Positions 1-8,308 of a DNA stretch of 64,000 nt are shown here, piece after piece. The notes under the pieces were generated by a model. The model searched no databases. It worked only from the letters and a program-made list of their open reading frames with translations, and had not been told where the DNA came from. Each line of letters opens with the position of its first letter. The first letter of the stretch is position 1. The DNA comes from Clostridium sp. AM58-1XD (lineage in GTDB: Bacteria; Bacillota; Clostridia; Lachnospirales; Lachnospiraceae). Where the stretch lies: the NCBI RefSeq assembly GCF_003464085.1, contig NZ_QSDR01000015.1, positions 52,730 to 116,729 on the forward strand. The letters are read 5' to 3'. A program made the position numbers and the translations under genes.

Positions 1-37
1 CTGCAAACCCTATCGTTCTTATCATTTTTAAACTCAT
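1..37 (-). CDS. Possible 5' end of a gene leaving the window
   Basis: On the minus strand an AGAGGTG ribosome-site-like sequence lies a few bases before an ATG at 37, and the frame stays open for twelve codons to the window edge. The peptide is too short to assign to a family. It could equally be a chance start. Confidence 0.25.
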   Translation of the reverse strand, partial: MSLKMIRTIGFA

Positions 38-548
38 ATAACACCTCTGCAATATTTTTTATATTTCCCCAAAATTAAATCCGTTTTATCTCTAGTAAAA
101 ATTACATTTCCGTTTTATTATTACATAATTGTTAAATCATGTTACGTTCTTATTGTAAACTACTTTCTTTTATCCGTCAACCACTTTATTAATTCTTAAT
201 AATTTCCGTCGTTTTCTTTACTTTTTATCGAAAATGCACACAAATATTACAAAAGTGTTACATACATATTTTAAATCTTTTTCATTGTCATGTCTGGCCA
301 GTTTGTGCTACACTTTAATAACCAAGGCAGAATTGCGAAAACATAATCAGCACATCCGCCTGCAAGTATCATGAAGACAAAATAATTTCTGCCCCGGCAT
401 TATAAATGTTTATAATATAAAGGATATTAAGAAAATATAAGATAGGTAATACTCGAAATACTCCGGGCCAGGTTGACCTTTGCAGCATGAAAGGCTGCTG
501 AAGGCTGAATTCTCCGTCCGCATTTATTATTAGAAAGGCGTGTATACC
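38..548. other. AT-rich intergenic region upstream of the Nudix gene
   Basis: About 500 bases without a convincing gene on either strand. It is much more AT-rich than the flanking genes. A TATAAT-like box near 410-418 could serve the Nudix gene, but I see no good -35 box at the right spacing. No terminator, repeat or structured RNA was recognised. Confidence 0.5.
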
Positions 549-1106
549 ATGGCAATTTTACCCTGGAAGCTCCTCAGCTCCAAAACTATAATTAAAGATA
601 AATGGATTGATCTCCATGCAGATTCCTGTCAGCTGCCTGACGGAACTGTAATTGAACCTTTTTATGTAAATCACATTTCTGACTTTGTCGTCGCCGTAGC
701 GGTCACAAAGGATCATGATTTTATCATGATCCGCCAGTACCGGCATGGTACGAAACAGATTCTTCTGGAGCTTCCGGCAGGCTGCACAGAATCTTCTGAT
801 GCAGATTTCGCTGCCGCCGCTGCCAGAGAGCTGCTGGAGGAAACTGGTTTCTCCGGGAATCAGCCGGAATTTTTATGCAAGATCGCTCCGAATGCCACCT
901 GTATCAGTAATTTTGCCCACTGCTATCTGATCACAGGCTGTGAACGCACCTCTGATCAGCTTCTGGATTCGACGGAAGATCTGGAGGTTGTCGTCCTCAC
1001 AGAAGACCAATTAAAAAAAGCCCTGGAAAGCAACGATATCGTTCAGGCCGTTCACGTTGCGGCTCTGTACTACGCTTTCCAAAGGCTTTCTGTTTCCCGT
1101 TCATAA
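549..1106 (+). CDS. Nudix hydrolase, ADP-ribose pyrophosphatase-like
   Basis: A 185-residue protein with the features of ADP-ribose/ADP-sugar pyrophosphatases of the Nudix superfamily. These hydrolyse nucleoside diphosphate sugars to a nucleotide and a sugar phosphate in the cytoplasm. A Nudix box is visible at roughly residues 75-100 (ELPAG, then RELLEETGF), preceded by the QYRHG motif typical of this subgroup. The spacing inside the box is one residue longer than the classical form, so the family is firm but the substrate is not. I chose ATG 549 over GTG 540 because AGAAAGG at 532-538 sits about 10 bases before 549 and directly abuts 540. The gene is monocistronic and convergent with the sugar kinase that follows. 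Confidence 0.85.
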   Translation: MAILPWKLLSSKTIIKDKWIDLHADSCQLPDGTVIEPFYVNHISDFVVAVAVTKDHDFIMIRQYRHGTKQILLELPAGCTESSDADFAAAAARELLEETGFSGNQPEFLCKIAPNATCISNFAHCYLITGCERTSDQLLDSTEDLEVVVLTEDQLKKALESNDIVQAVHVAALYYAFQRLSVSRS

Positions 1107-1139
1107 TGTTCGGGACAGTCCTTATCTTTTTATATGAAC

Positions 1140-2141
1140 TTATCTCTTCTCATACGTTTCCGGTGTATAATGAATCACTCTCGTACCTCCGTTTTCGAAG
1201 CGGAACGGCACATAGAGAAGGTTGGAGAGAGCTTCCTTAACAGCTTCCTGTCTGTCTTCCTCCACGTAGAACAGCAGGAAACCTCCGCCTCCCGCCCCTA
1301 AAAGCTTTCCTCCAAGGGCGCCTGCCTGCATCGCTTTTCCATAAAGGCCGTCGATGGAGTCCGTGGAGATATCACCTGTGATCCCCCGTTTCAGCTTCCA
1401 AGTATAGTCGAGAAGACGTCCAAAATCATTTAAATCCGTCTTCGATGTCAGCACTGCTTCTGCTTCATCAACAAGTTTCAGCATTTCCAGCAGCTGAGCC
1501 TGTTTATCGTGCAGAGCCTGCTGCGTCTTCACTTGAATATCAGAAGAAAATCTGGAAAATCCCGTAAAGAACAAAAGGAGCTTGCTGTTTAACGCTTCCT
1601 TTCTCTCAGGAGAAATGATCACCGGGCTTACCTCGTATCCGTCTGCGCTGAAGTTGATCCTGTTGAGGCCGCCGAAGGAGGCTGCAATCTGATCCTGTAC
1701 GCCGCCGCTTTCCCTGCACAGAACCCGCTCTAAATAAATCGCGTCATCTGCCAGTCTTCGCTTATCCGCATATTTCCCCTTCAGCGCATAGAATGCATTC
1801 AGCATTCCGACTGCAAAAGAGCTGCTGGTTCCAAGGCCGGAACGGGCCGGCAGGTCCGCCTCATATGTCAGTCTGATTTCATGCATGTCCAGCATCTTCA
1901 TCGCCTCGCGGATCGCCGGATGTTCGATCTGATCCACAGATGTCACCCGCTCCGTTTTCGCATAGGACAGTTCCGTCGTATAATCAAAAAATCTGGGAAG
2001 ATGACGTACGTTTACATAACAGTATTTATCAAATGTAGTGGAAATCACCGCACCGCCGTGCTCTTTATAAAAATCAGGAAAATCCGTTCCGCCTCCAAAA
2101 AATGACATGCGGAATGGAGTCTGTGTAATAATCATATCCAT
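1140..2141 (-). CDS. GHMP-family sugar kinase (HddA-like)
   Basis: A 333-residue kinase of the galactokinase/homoserine/mevalonate/phosphomevalonate superfamily. The N-terminus carries the sugar-binding signature FFGGGTDFPDF seen in D-glycero-D-manno-heptose 7-phosphate kinases and related sugar kinases. The ATP-binding loop ARSGLGTSSSFAVG lies near residue 100, and a C-terminal GGKLLGAGGGGFLLF motif is present. The length is normal. The start is supported by AAAGG five bases upstream. The gene lies downstream of the CIS operon but has its own predicted promoter, so a functional link is unproven. The exact sugar (heptose, fucose or other) cannot be read from the sequence. Confidence 0.85.
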   Translation of the reverse strand: MDMIITQTPFRMSFFGGGTDFPDFYKEHGGAVISTTFDKYCYVNVRHLPRFFDYTTELSYAKTERVTSVDQIEHPAIREAMKMLDMHEIRLTYEADLPARSGLGTSSSFAVGMLNAFYALKGKYADKRRLADDAIYLERVLCRESGGVQDQIAASFGGLNRINFSADGYEVSPVIISPERKEALNSKLLLFFTGFSRFSSDIQVKTQQALHDKQAQLLEMLKLVDEAEAVLTSKTDLNDFGRLLDYTWKLKRGITGDISTDSIDGLYGKAMQAGALGGKLLGAGGGGFLLFYVEEDRQEAVKEALSNLLYVPFRFENGGTRVIHYTPETYEKR

Positions 2142-2170
2142 TCTTTCCTTTCTTCACATTTCTAATATGC

Positions 2171-2199
2171 ATTATAATCGGATTTTGACGAAATGTATA
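2171..2199 (-). promoter_or_regulatory. Predicted sigma-A promoter of the GHMP kinase
   Basis: On the minus strand TATACA, a 17-base spacer and a perfect TATAAT lie about 30 bases before the kinase start. The -35 box is weak. It separates the kinase from the CIS operon that ends at 2235. Confidence 0.45.
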
Positions 2200-2234
2200 C
2201 AGGAAAAAATTATTTTGTCCTCCGTCTCCAGGCT

Positions 2235-3740
2235 CTATCCCCGCAGTTCTTCGTCCGTCAGGTTTCGTCCCAGCTTCTGGTAATAACCTCTTATGGCACC
2301 TTTTAGATGCCTGCCGCCTATGGCATTTCCCTCTTCCACCGCCAGATATGCCGCATTCATGATAATCTCCCGTATTCCGCTTCCCGGTATCTCAAATTTT
2401 TCTCCCAGAAAATCAGTCGGCAGACCTTCTTCAATTGGCGCCTCTTTCGGAAACATGGACTTCCACATGATTTTTCTCATGGCGGGGTTCGGAAACGGAA
2501 AACGGACCATAAAGCGGATTCTTCTCTTAAACGCGTCATCCATGTTGTTGATATAATTGGTTGCCAAAATCGATACTCCTTCATAGTCCTCAAAACGTTG
2601 CAGAAGATAGCCGGTCTCCATATTCGCATACCGGTCGTTGGACGTGGTCACGGAAGAACGCTTTGCAAACAGTCCATCGGCTTCGTCGAAAAAGAGCACG
2701 GCATTCTTTCCCTCTGCTTCATGGAAAAGAGAGGATATATTCTTTTCCGTCTCCCCGATATATTTACTGACAATCCTGGAAATATCGATCCGGTACAAAG
2801 GCAGCCCTAGCTCCCTGGCGATCACCTGTGCAGCCATTGTCTTTCCTGTTCCGGGAGGGCCAAAGAAGACTGCCGAAATTCCGTTTCCATAAGGCGACTT
2901 CTTGCCAAAGCCCCACTCTTCACGCACCTTTTTTCTATTTTTTATCTGTGCGCACATATGCCTCATCTGGTCTTTCTGTTCTTCCTCCAAAATCAGATCG
3001 TCCCAGACGTAGCTGCATTTTATCCGGGTAGTCAGGCGCCCCAGTTCTCCCTCTCCGTCTTCCGCCTCCCGTTCCCCCTTTATATAGGAAAAAACATTCT
3101 CTCTGACTGCCAGTACAGCCGACAGCCGTGATTCTTTCCGCTCTCTCTCTTCCGTTTGATCCAGGAGTTCCCATACGCGGCTTTTTTCCGAAAGCCACAG
3201 TTCGCCGCCATAGTCCTCAAACAGGCTGAAAAGTGCCAGTCCCAGGCCTTCTGTCGGCAGTTTTGCCGCTACATTATCCTGAAGATATCCATAGAGACGC
3301 TCATATTTTCTGTCTAAATCGCTACAGAGGGCAACGAAAAACACGATCTGCTCCAATGTATTCAATTCTCTGTCACGTATGAGCCTCCACACCCGGATAT
3401 CCCGGTCTGATTCGATCGAGCAGCCGGCTCTTTTCCGGATATGATTGAGAGCGTATGACAGTTCCTGTTTCTGTCCGTCCCTAATTTCCTTCATCCTGAA
3501 TTCCCGCTCTTTCAGAGCAGAAAGCCTTCGTTCCGTAAGAGCTGCTCCGCACTCCTGCGGTGTGATGACAATGCCCCTCATGTCCAGCCGTTCGTTATTT
3601 GCGTCTTTCCAGTAAAATGCATGTTCCAGACACAGATCCACCATAGACATAATTTCTTCCAGTGCTTCTCTTTCGCAGCAGTATGGCTGAACCGCCTGTT
3701 CTTCATGAAAATAGTCTGCGTATTGTCCCAAATATTCCAT
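2235..3740 (-). CDS. AAA+ ATPase of the contractile injection system (Afp15/Pvc15-like)
   Basis: A 501-residue protein with a C-terminal AAA+ domain. Walker A GPPGTGKT lies near residue 292 and Walker B LFFDEAD near 350. A sensor-1 Asn follows (ATNYINN), then an arginine-rich stretch suitable for an arginine finger. The roughly 250-residue N-terminal part is helical and not recognisable. In Afp/PVC clusters an ATPase of this type is encoded near the end of the operon and is needed for particle assembly. Here it is the last gene of the operon. The start at 3740 is preceded by AGAGG and lies 16 bases after the preceding stop; a longer frame would overlap that gene and has no ribosome site. Confidence 0.85.
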   Translation of the reverse strand: MEYLGQYADYFHEEQAVQPYCCEREALEEIMSMVDLCLEHAFYWKDANNERLDMRGIVITPQECGAALTERRLSALKEREFRMKEIRDGQKQELSYALNHIRKRAGCSIESDRDIRVWRLIRDRELNTLEQIVFFVALCSDLDRKYERLYGYLQDNVAAKLPTEGLGLALFSLFEDYGGELWLSEKSRVWELLDQTEERERKESRLSAVLAVRENVFSYIKGEREAEDGEGELGRLTTRIKCSYVWDDLILEEEQKDQMRHMCAQIKNRKKVREEWGFGKKSPYGNGISAVFFGPPGTGKTMAAQVIARELGLPLYRIDISRIVSKYIGETEKNISSLFHEAEGKNAVLFFDEADGLFAKRSSVTTSNDRYANMETGYLLQRFEDYEGVSILATNYINNMDDAFKRRIRFMVRFPFPNPAMRKIMWKSMFPKEAPIEEGLPTDFLGEKFEIPGSGIREIIMNAAYLAVEEGNAIGGRHLKGAIRGYYQKLGRNLTDEELRG

Positions 3741-3756
3741 ATTCGTTCCTCTGCCC

Positions 3757-6450
3757 TTAATATCTCTCCAGGAAAATGTTCCTTTCTTCCCCGCCGTTCT
3801 GACAGTACCTGTCACACCGGTATGCATAAGACCGGGCTGCCAGATCGTTTTTGCTCTGTCTTAAAACTGCTGCAAATTTCTGTCTTGCTTCATAATAGCG
3901 GCCGGACAGGAAGTCAGACAGAGCTTTTTCAAACAGCTCTGACGTTTCTTCTTTTTCCCGTCTTCCAGGAAGTCCTTCTCCGTCATAGACATCATAAACC
4001 GGCTCCATCCGGTCTTCTTTTTCAATATACACATAGCCCAGCAGCCGGCTGTGGTATGATGTCTTAAAATCCTCCACCTGCTCCGCCAGCGTTCCGGTAA
4101 CGAGAATCTGCGCCCCATATTTTTTTCCAGTCTCCTGAAGGAATTCATTCAGTGAACCCAGTCTGGAAATCGTAGCCACTGCCGTCCTCTGCACCTCCCC
4201 AACGATGCCCACACGAATCTGTCCATAAGACAGAGCCGCACGGCAGTTTCCCCTGTTTTTTTCACAGGCCAGGATCGCGGCATCCAGCGCATTTTTTCCG
4301 CCGTTTTCAAAAAAGGCCGTAATTTCATCTTCTGTAATCTGATCGACGACACCGTTCTTTTCGTTGACAAACGGAATTGTCTGGCGCAGAAACTGATTCA
4401 TTCCGTCATAGATTTCCTGCCCGTCCGCTTTGTGCGTCATCGTTCGAAATCCGCTGTTTTTCATGACTGCAACCGCTGCGGTAAGACTTTTCTGATCTCC
4501 AAGCTGCACGTCGATAATCGTCTTTCTGTTTAAAATCCGAAAAATCTGTTCCGGAACAAACTTTTCATATCCGTCCGCACATTGCTGAATCCAATCCATC
4601 TGTTCTTTTAACCGTTCCGACATCTCATTGAACGCAGCTGTTACACCGGCAATTTCATCATGACCGCAGACTTTCAGCGTCACCCCTAGATTTCCCTCGG
4701 TCATGCTGGATACGGCCCGTTTCAGACGTCCCAGAGGCCGCAGGAAAATAACGAGCAGCAATACGGAAACACCGGCTAACACTGCCATGATGATCCCGAT
4801 CATCAGGTGCACCATCTTCATCTGCTGCTCCATCTGATACAGCACCATTCCAAGGCTCATGCCGCTTTCCATTACGCCCAGCACATGGCTGCTGCTGTCC
4901 TCAATCGGAATGTAGATGACCAGCCAGTTCCCTTCCTGGTCATTATACTCCGCCTGTATCAGCTTTTTTTCTTCCATGGCCTTTTTCATCAGCTCCATCT
5001 GCTGCCGGTCGCGGTAATAGTCCACACGCGCGCCATAATAGCAATCGTCTGCCACAACGTAGCGAAGATTTCCTTCACGCTGCAGGTAAATCCACTGATA
5101 AGATTTTACCGTAATAATATTTTCTTTTCCGCTTTCTCCATCGATTACCGTTCTAAGCGCCTCTTTGGAATTTACGTCCTGCTCCCCGACCGCTCCCAAT
5201 ACCCTTTTATATTCACTTCCGTCTGGAATATCCGTCAGCAGAATGTCGTTCAGGCTGTCCACATCTGCGCTCTTCATTTCAGCTTCTCCAATCATATAGA
5301 GAAGATTATAATCCGAATACACCATCTTTTTTCTGATTCCTTCTTCAATTCTCTGGCTCAGAAAAAAACTTGCCGCAAAAATAGCAGGCAAAAGGATTCC
5401 AAGAAGTTTGACAATAACCGGCATCATATGCATATATCCATAAAAAAACCACATTCCAAAAGCCACGACTGCCTCTGCTGATGCAGCCGCCAGAACAAAC
5501 AGGATTCCGTCAGCAGCCAGAAGACGTACGGACTTATTCAGCGTTTTCCTCAAAAGCAGGCATTGTCCGTTCTCATCAAACCACCCGAATACGCGGTGGT
5601 TTCCATCCATATCGACGCCCGCTGTAAAGCGGCCATACTCATCATACTGAAGCGGCAGGACATCACTGTACTCCAGTCCCTCTGCCGGAATGTCTATATG
5701 ATCCGTATCAAACAGCTTCTTCTCTTCTTCTGTTTCCGTATTCACCATCCAGACGCCGCCGTCGGAAATATCTGTAAAGATGATCTGCCTGTCGCCGAGA
5801 GAAATATGGGCATGGTCATTTTTATCCTCTTCCGTTTCCCACACGTATTCTGTGTCTTCATATATTTTTCCATGATAATCGGTTACAAACAGGATGTCAT
5901 TTGTCAAATCATAATGGACGTCCCTGACATTTCCATATGGTATTGGAATATCCCTTACCTTCACCACAGTTCCGTTCTGGTCCTGACAATAGAATGACGC
6001 CGCCCCTTCGTCCTCAGCGGCATAGTACAGATGTCCGTCCTGTACCTGTACTTTCATCATTTTCTGTTCCGGAAGCGTCCATACCCGCACGAGCTTTCCG
6101 CTGTCAAAATCACATCGGTAAACTGCAGAATCCACAGCCTTGTCTTCCATGGATACGCGGTATCCATATACATACACGCCTCCTTTGGAATCTGATGTCA
6201 GACTGTAATAACTGCTCCACCATTCTCCGTCCAGTTTCTTTTCCCGAATAGAAGCCATTATGGTCCCGCTTTCATCAATATGAAAAAAGTCAAAGTTCTC
6301 CCCTTCATTATCAATTAAATAGAAGCCATCCTCTGCTTTCAGAGCATCGCTGACTCCCTTCAGTGTATACAGACGGTTATGCCACATACCGGCTGCTCCG
6401 GCCAGCAGTGCAAGCATAATCCCTAAAATTCCAGTTATCCAACGCTTCAT
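3757..6450 (-). CDS. Membrane sensor with HAMP and degenerate class III cyclase domain
   Basis: An 897-residue membrane protein. A signal-anchor helix at residues 1-22 precedes a beta-rich region (about 25-310) with repeated strand pairs that could form a propeller. Two or three membrane helices follow at about 313-367, then a second extracytoplasmic sensor region. Next come a membrane helix at about 543-568, a HAMP domain, and a region resembling adenylate/guanylate cyclase catalytic domains (about 640-830). The first metal-binding aspartate expected in the FxDIxGFT motif is replaced (AVMKNSGFRTMT), while the second acidic motif is partly kept (QITEDEITAFFE). It may be a catalytically dead binding or signalling domain. 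The C-terminus looks TPR-like. It lies 12 bases after the PAAR gene, inside the CIS operon. Confidence 0.7.
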   Translation of the reverse strand: MKRWITGILGIMLALLAGAAGMWHNRLYTLKGVSDALKAEDGFYLIDNEGENFDFFHIDESGTIMASIREKKLDGEWWSSYYSLTSDSKGGVYVYGYRVSMEDKAVDSAVYRCDFDSGKLVRVWTLPEQKMMKVQVQDGHLYYAAEDEGAASFYCQDQNGTVVKVRDIPIPYGNVRDVHYDLTNDILFVTDYHGKIYEDTEYVWETEEDKNDHAHISLGDRQIIFTDISDGGVWMVNTETEEEKKLFDTDHIDIPAEGLEYSDVLPLQYDEYGRFTAGVDMDGNHRVFGWFDENGQCLLLRKTLNKSVRLLAADGILFVLAAASAEAVVAFGMWFFYGYMHMMPVIVKLLGILLPAIFAASFFLSQRIEEGIRKKMVYSDYNLLYMIGEAEMKSADVDSLNDILLTDIPDGSEYKRVLGAVGEQDVNSKEALRTVIDGESGKENIITVKSYQWIYLQREGNLRYVVADDCYYGARVDYYRDRQQMELMKKAMEEKKLIQAEYNDQEGNWLVIYIPIEDSSSHVLGVMESGMSLGMVLYQMEQQMKMVHLMIGIIMAVLAGVSVLLLVIFLRPLGRLKRAVSSMTEGNLGVTLKVCGHDEIAGVTAAFNEMSERLKEQMDWIQQCADGYEKFVPEQIFRILNRKTIIDVQLGDQKSLTAAVAVMKNSGFRTMTHKADGQEIYDGMNQFLRQTIPFVNEKNGVVDQITEDEITAFFENGGKNALDAAILACEKNRGNCRAALSYGQIRVGIVGEVQRTAVATISRLGSLNEFLQETGKKYGAQILVTGTLAEQVEDFKTSYHSRLLGYVYIEKEDRMEPVYDVYDGEGLPGRREKEETSELFEKALSDFLSGRYYEARQKFAAVLRQSKNDLAARSYAYRCDRYCQNGGEERNIFLERY

Positions 6451-6462
6451 GAAATCCCTTCT

Positions 6463-6843
6463 CTATTTGACCTGAATATTCTTTACTCCCGGTTCCTGTA
6501 CCTGAATTGTGCCTCCCCAGGCGCACTTAGTCTTAGAATCTCCTGTTGCGGCCGGTTTCCCTCCGATCATCACATGTTTGCTGCCCGGCGACCACGGTTT
6601 GATCGTTACGGGAACGCACGGTGCCTTGGTACCGGCTTTAGCCGCTATTACGGCGATTACAGCCGGATTCTGTTTTGATGAACACATTACGAATGTGGGA
6701 ATATTGATGAACGGTTTCTGATCCTCTACACTGGCGACCGGAAGCCCTGCCATCACTTTTGCCGTTGGAAGCACATTCAGTACACATGGAGCGCTCCCAC
6801 AGGAGCATTTTAAAATTGAACCTGTACGCAGACAATTTGCCAT
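6463..6843 (-). CDS. PAAR-like DUF4280 protein, probable CIS spike tip
   Basis: A 126-residue protein of the DUF4280 PAAR-like family. It has early cysteines (CLRTG, CSCGSAPC), an internal IGGKPAATGDSKTKC segment, and the glycine/proline-rich turns expected of a PAAR cone. PAAR-like proteins cap the spike trimer of contractile systems and can carry effectors. There is no C-terminal toxin extension here. The start has GGGAGG seven bases upstream. It lies between an unknown protein and the cyclase-like sensor, far from the spike gene, in the same operon. Confidence 0.8.
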   Translation of the reverse strand: MANCLRTGSILKCSCGSAPCVLNVLPTAKVMAGLPVASVEDQKPFINIPTFVMCSSKQNPAVIAVIAAKAGTKAPCVPVTIKPWSPGSKHVMIGGKPAATGDSKTKCAWGGTIQVQEPGVKNIQVK

Positions 6844-6902
6844 CGTTTACCTCCCTGTCAGCAGGACCATTGTATGCGCCGCAAAGCCATGCGATGATCC
6901 GG

Positions 6903-7598
6903 TTATTCCATTTCATATATCAATTTATTTGATAAATTCCGCGGAATGAGATAAGCTCCATCTCCATCCACAGCCGTATGGTAAACGAACCTGCATACGG
7001 CTCTGTCCGCCATATAGTTTACCGACAGCTGTTTCCTTAATTGAAAGCGTCTGATTATAGTACCGTCTGAACGCCTTTTTTCATCCGCATATCCTGAATT
7101 GCCCATGAGAAATACAGCTTCTCCTTTTCCATCTGCCTCAATCCATAAGACATCCGGCCATATTTCCAGCCCCCTGGTAAAAACGAGGCTGATGTACGGC
7201 TCTTCTTTTGTTCCTGATTCCGTACGGCAGTCTTCTGCCAGCCATATATTTCCCTCCGTCCCTTCCAGTGGGAGAACGATATCTTCACCGGGTACGCCCG
7301 CTTTTTCTGTCAGAGACATGTCACATTCAGACGGATAAGGGTACTTTGTATTGGGAACCATCCAGATTCTCTGCAATCCGCCCACCGGTACCGGGAATTC
7401 CTGTTCCTGTTTGAAAAAGAAGGGGCTCTCCACAAGAATTTTTCCGGCAGCCTCCCGGCTTTCCCAAAAGATCCAGACCGCCCCCTTTTTCCTTACCGGC
7501 ACCCGGTTATCACATGATGTTACGATAGAAGGGAGCTCCACCGGCTTCATGGTGAATCCGTCAATCAGCTGTACTGCTGTTCCAACTTTTCTGCGCAT
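6903..7598 (-). CDS. Unknown protein of the CIS operon
   Basis: A 231-residue protein I do not recognise. Predicted strands dominate, and there is no signal peptide or membrane helix. The first 75 residues (FTMKPVELPS, WIFWESREAAG, FPVPVGG) look like a small beta-sandwich, possibly of the carboxypeptidase-regulatory or Ig-like kind. The ribosome site AAAGG lies six bases before the ATG. Its place between the DUF4255 cap gene and the PAAR tip gene, with gaps of 34 and 59 bases, argues for a structural or cargo-related role in the injection system. This is inference from position only. Confidence 0.6.
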   Translation of the reverse strand: MRRKVGTAVQLIDGFTMKPVELPSIVTSCDNRVPVRKKGAVWIFWESREAAGKILVESPFFFKQEQEFPVPVGGLQRIWMVPNTKYPYPSECDMSLTEKAGVPGEDIVLPLEGTEGNIWLAEDCRTESGTKEEPYISLVFTRGLEIWPDVLWIEADGKGEAVFLMGNSGYADEKRRSDGTIIRRFQLRKQLSVNYMADRAVCRFVYHTAVDGDGAYLIPRNLSNKLIYEME

Positions 7599-7632
7599 AT
7601 GGTTCCTTTCTCTTTCTACGATGCCCTGTTCT

Positions 7633-8265
7633 TTATTTGAATTCCGGATTGATGTCGATCTCTGTCACGCGCGTAATCTTCCGGCGCGTTTCATTTTCAA
7701 GGCGGACCGGCGATACGCGGTAAAACAGGGAAAGACGATACGATTCCCCGGCCTGCCCCCACATCTTCAGTTTATCATCGATATTCACTCTCAGCGGTTC
7801 AATATGAATTGCCATCGGGTCCGCCTTTTCTGCCGGCCTCAGCGTGCTTTCATCCAATATACAGTAATCACGAAAAATCTCCATAACCTTCATAAGAATC
7901 TTCTGTTCCTCTTCCGCCCGATACTGGATATCCACCTTGGAATAGGCAGCAATCATATAGTAGAGATCCAGATATGTAGGAGGAAACTGTAGTTCCTTTT
8001 CTCCCATACGCATCTGATAATCAGACACGCGGTCACTTTCCTGTACATCATACATCCAGATCATCAGCGACAGATCCCCCCTCTCAGACGGACTGCATAT
8101 ACCCACTTCTTCAAGGCCGGGCAGTATGGAAGGAACCATATGGTCCTGAAGCAGGCTTACCAGAGCTCTGCTCACCGCAGGCACAGCCATATAAGGAGAG
8201 AGCTTTGGAAGCGGCGTCTGGGCCCCTTCTTTTTTCTTCATCCACCATGGAACTTTCATCTCCAT
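7633..8265 (-). CDS. DUF4255 tail terminator/cap protein (Afp16/Pvc16-like)
   Basis: A 210-residue protein of the DUF4255 family. In Afp and PVC this family forms the cap that ends the sheath-tube polymer and sets particle length. The central segment (SLMIWMYDVQESD, then FPPTYLDLYYMIAAYS) matches the family pattern of an N-terminal helix, a short basic loop and a LDLYYLITAYS-like strand. I chose the ATG at 8265 because GGGAGG lies six bases upstream; an ATG 24 bases earlier has no site. It follows the MORN protein by 43 bases. Confidence 0.85.
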   Translation of the reverse strand: MEMKVPWWMKKKEGAQTPLPKLSPYMAVPAVSRALVSLLQDHMVPSILPGLEEVGICSPSERGDLSLMIWMYDVQESDRVSDYQMRMGEKELQFPPTYLDLYYMIAAYSKVDIQYRAEEEQKILMKVMEIFRDYCILDESTLRPAEKADPMAIHIEPLRVNIDDKLKMWGQAGESYRLSLFYRVSPVRLENETRRKITRVTEIDINPEFK

Positions 8266-8308
8266 CTTTTTCCTCCCCGTGATGTCCATTTTGAGCTGCT
8301 TATATAAA

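Noticed and set aside
4807..5481. A 224-codon plus-strand ORF opposite the cyclase-like gene.
   Set aside because: It is antisense to a well-supported coding sequence, and its composition (His, Leu, Phe-rich) is typical of a shadow frame.
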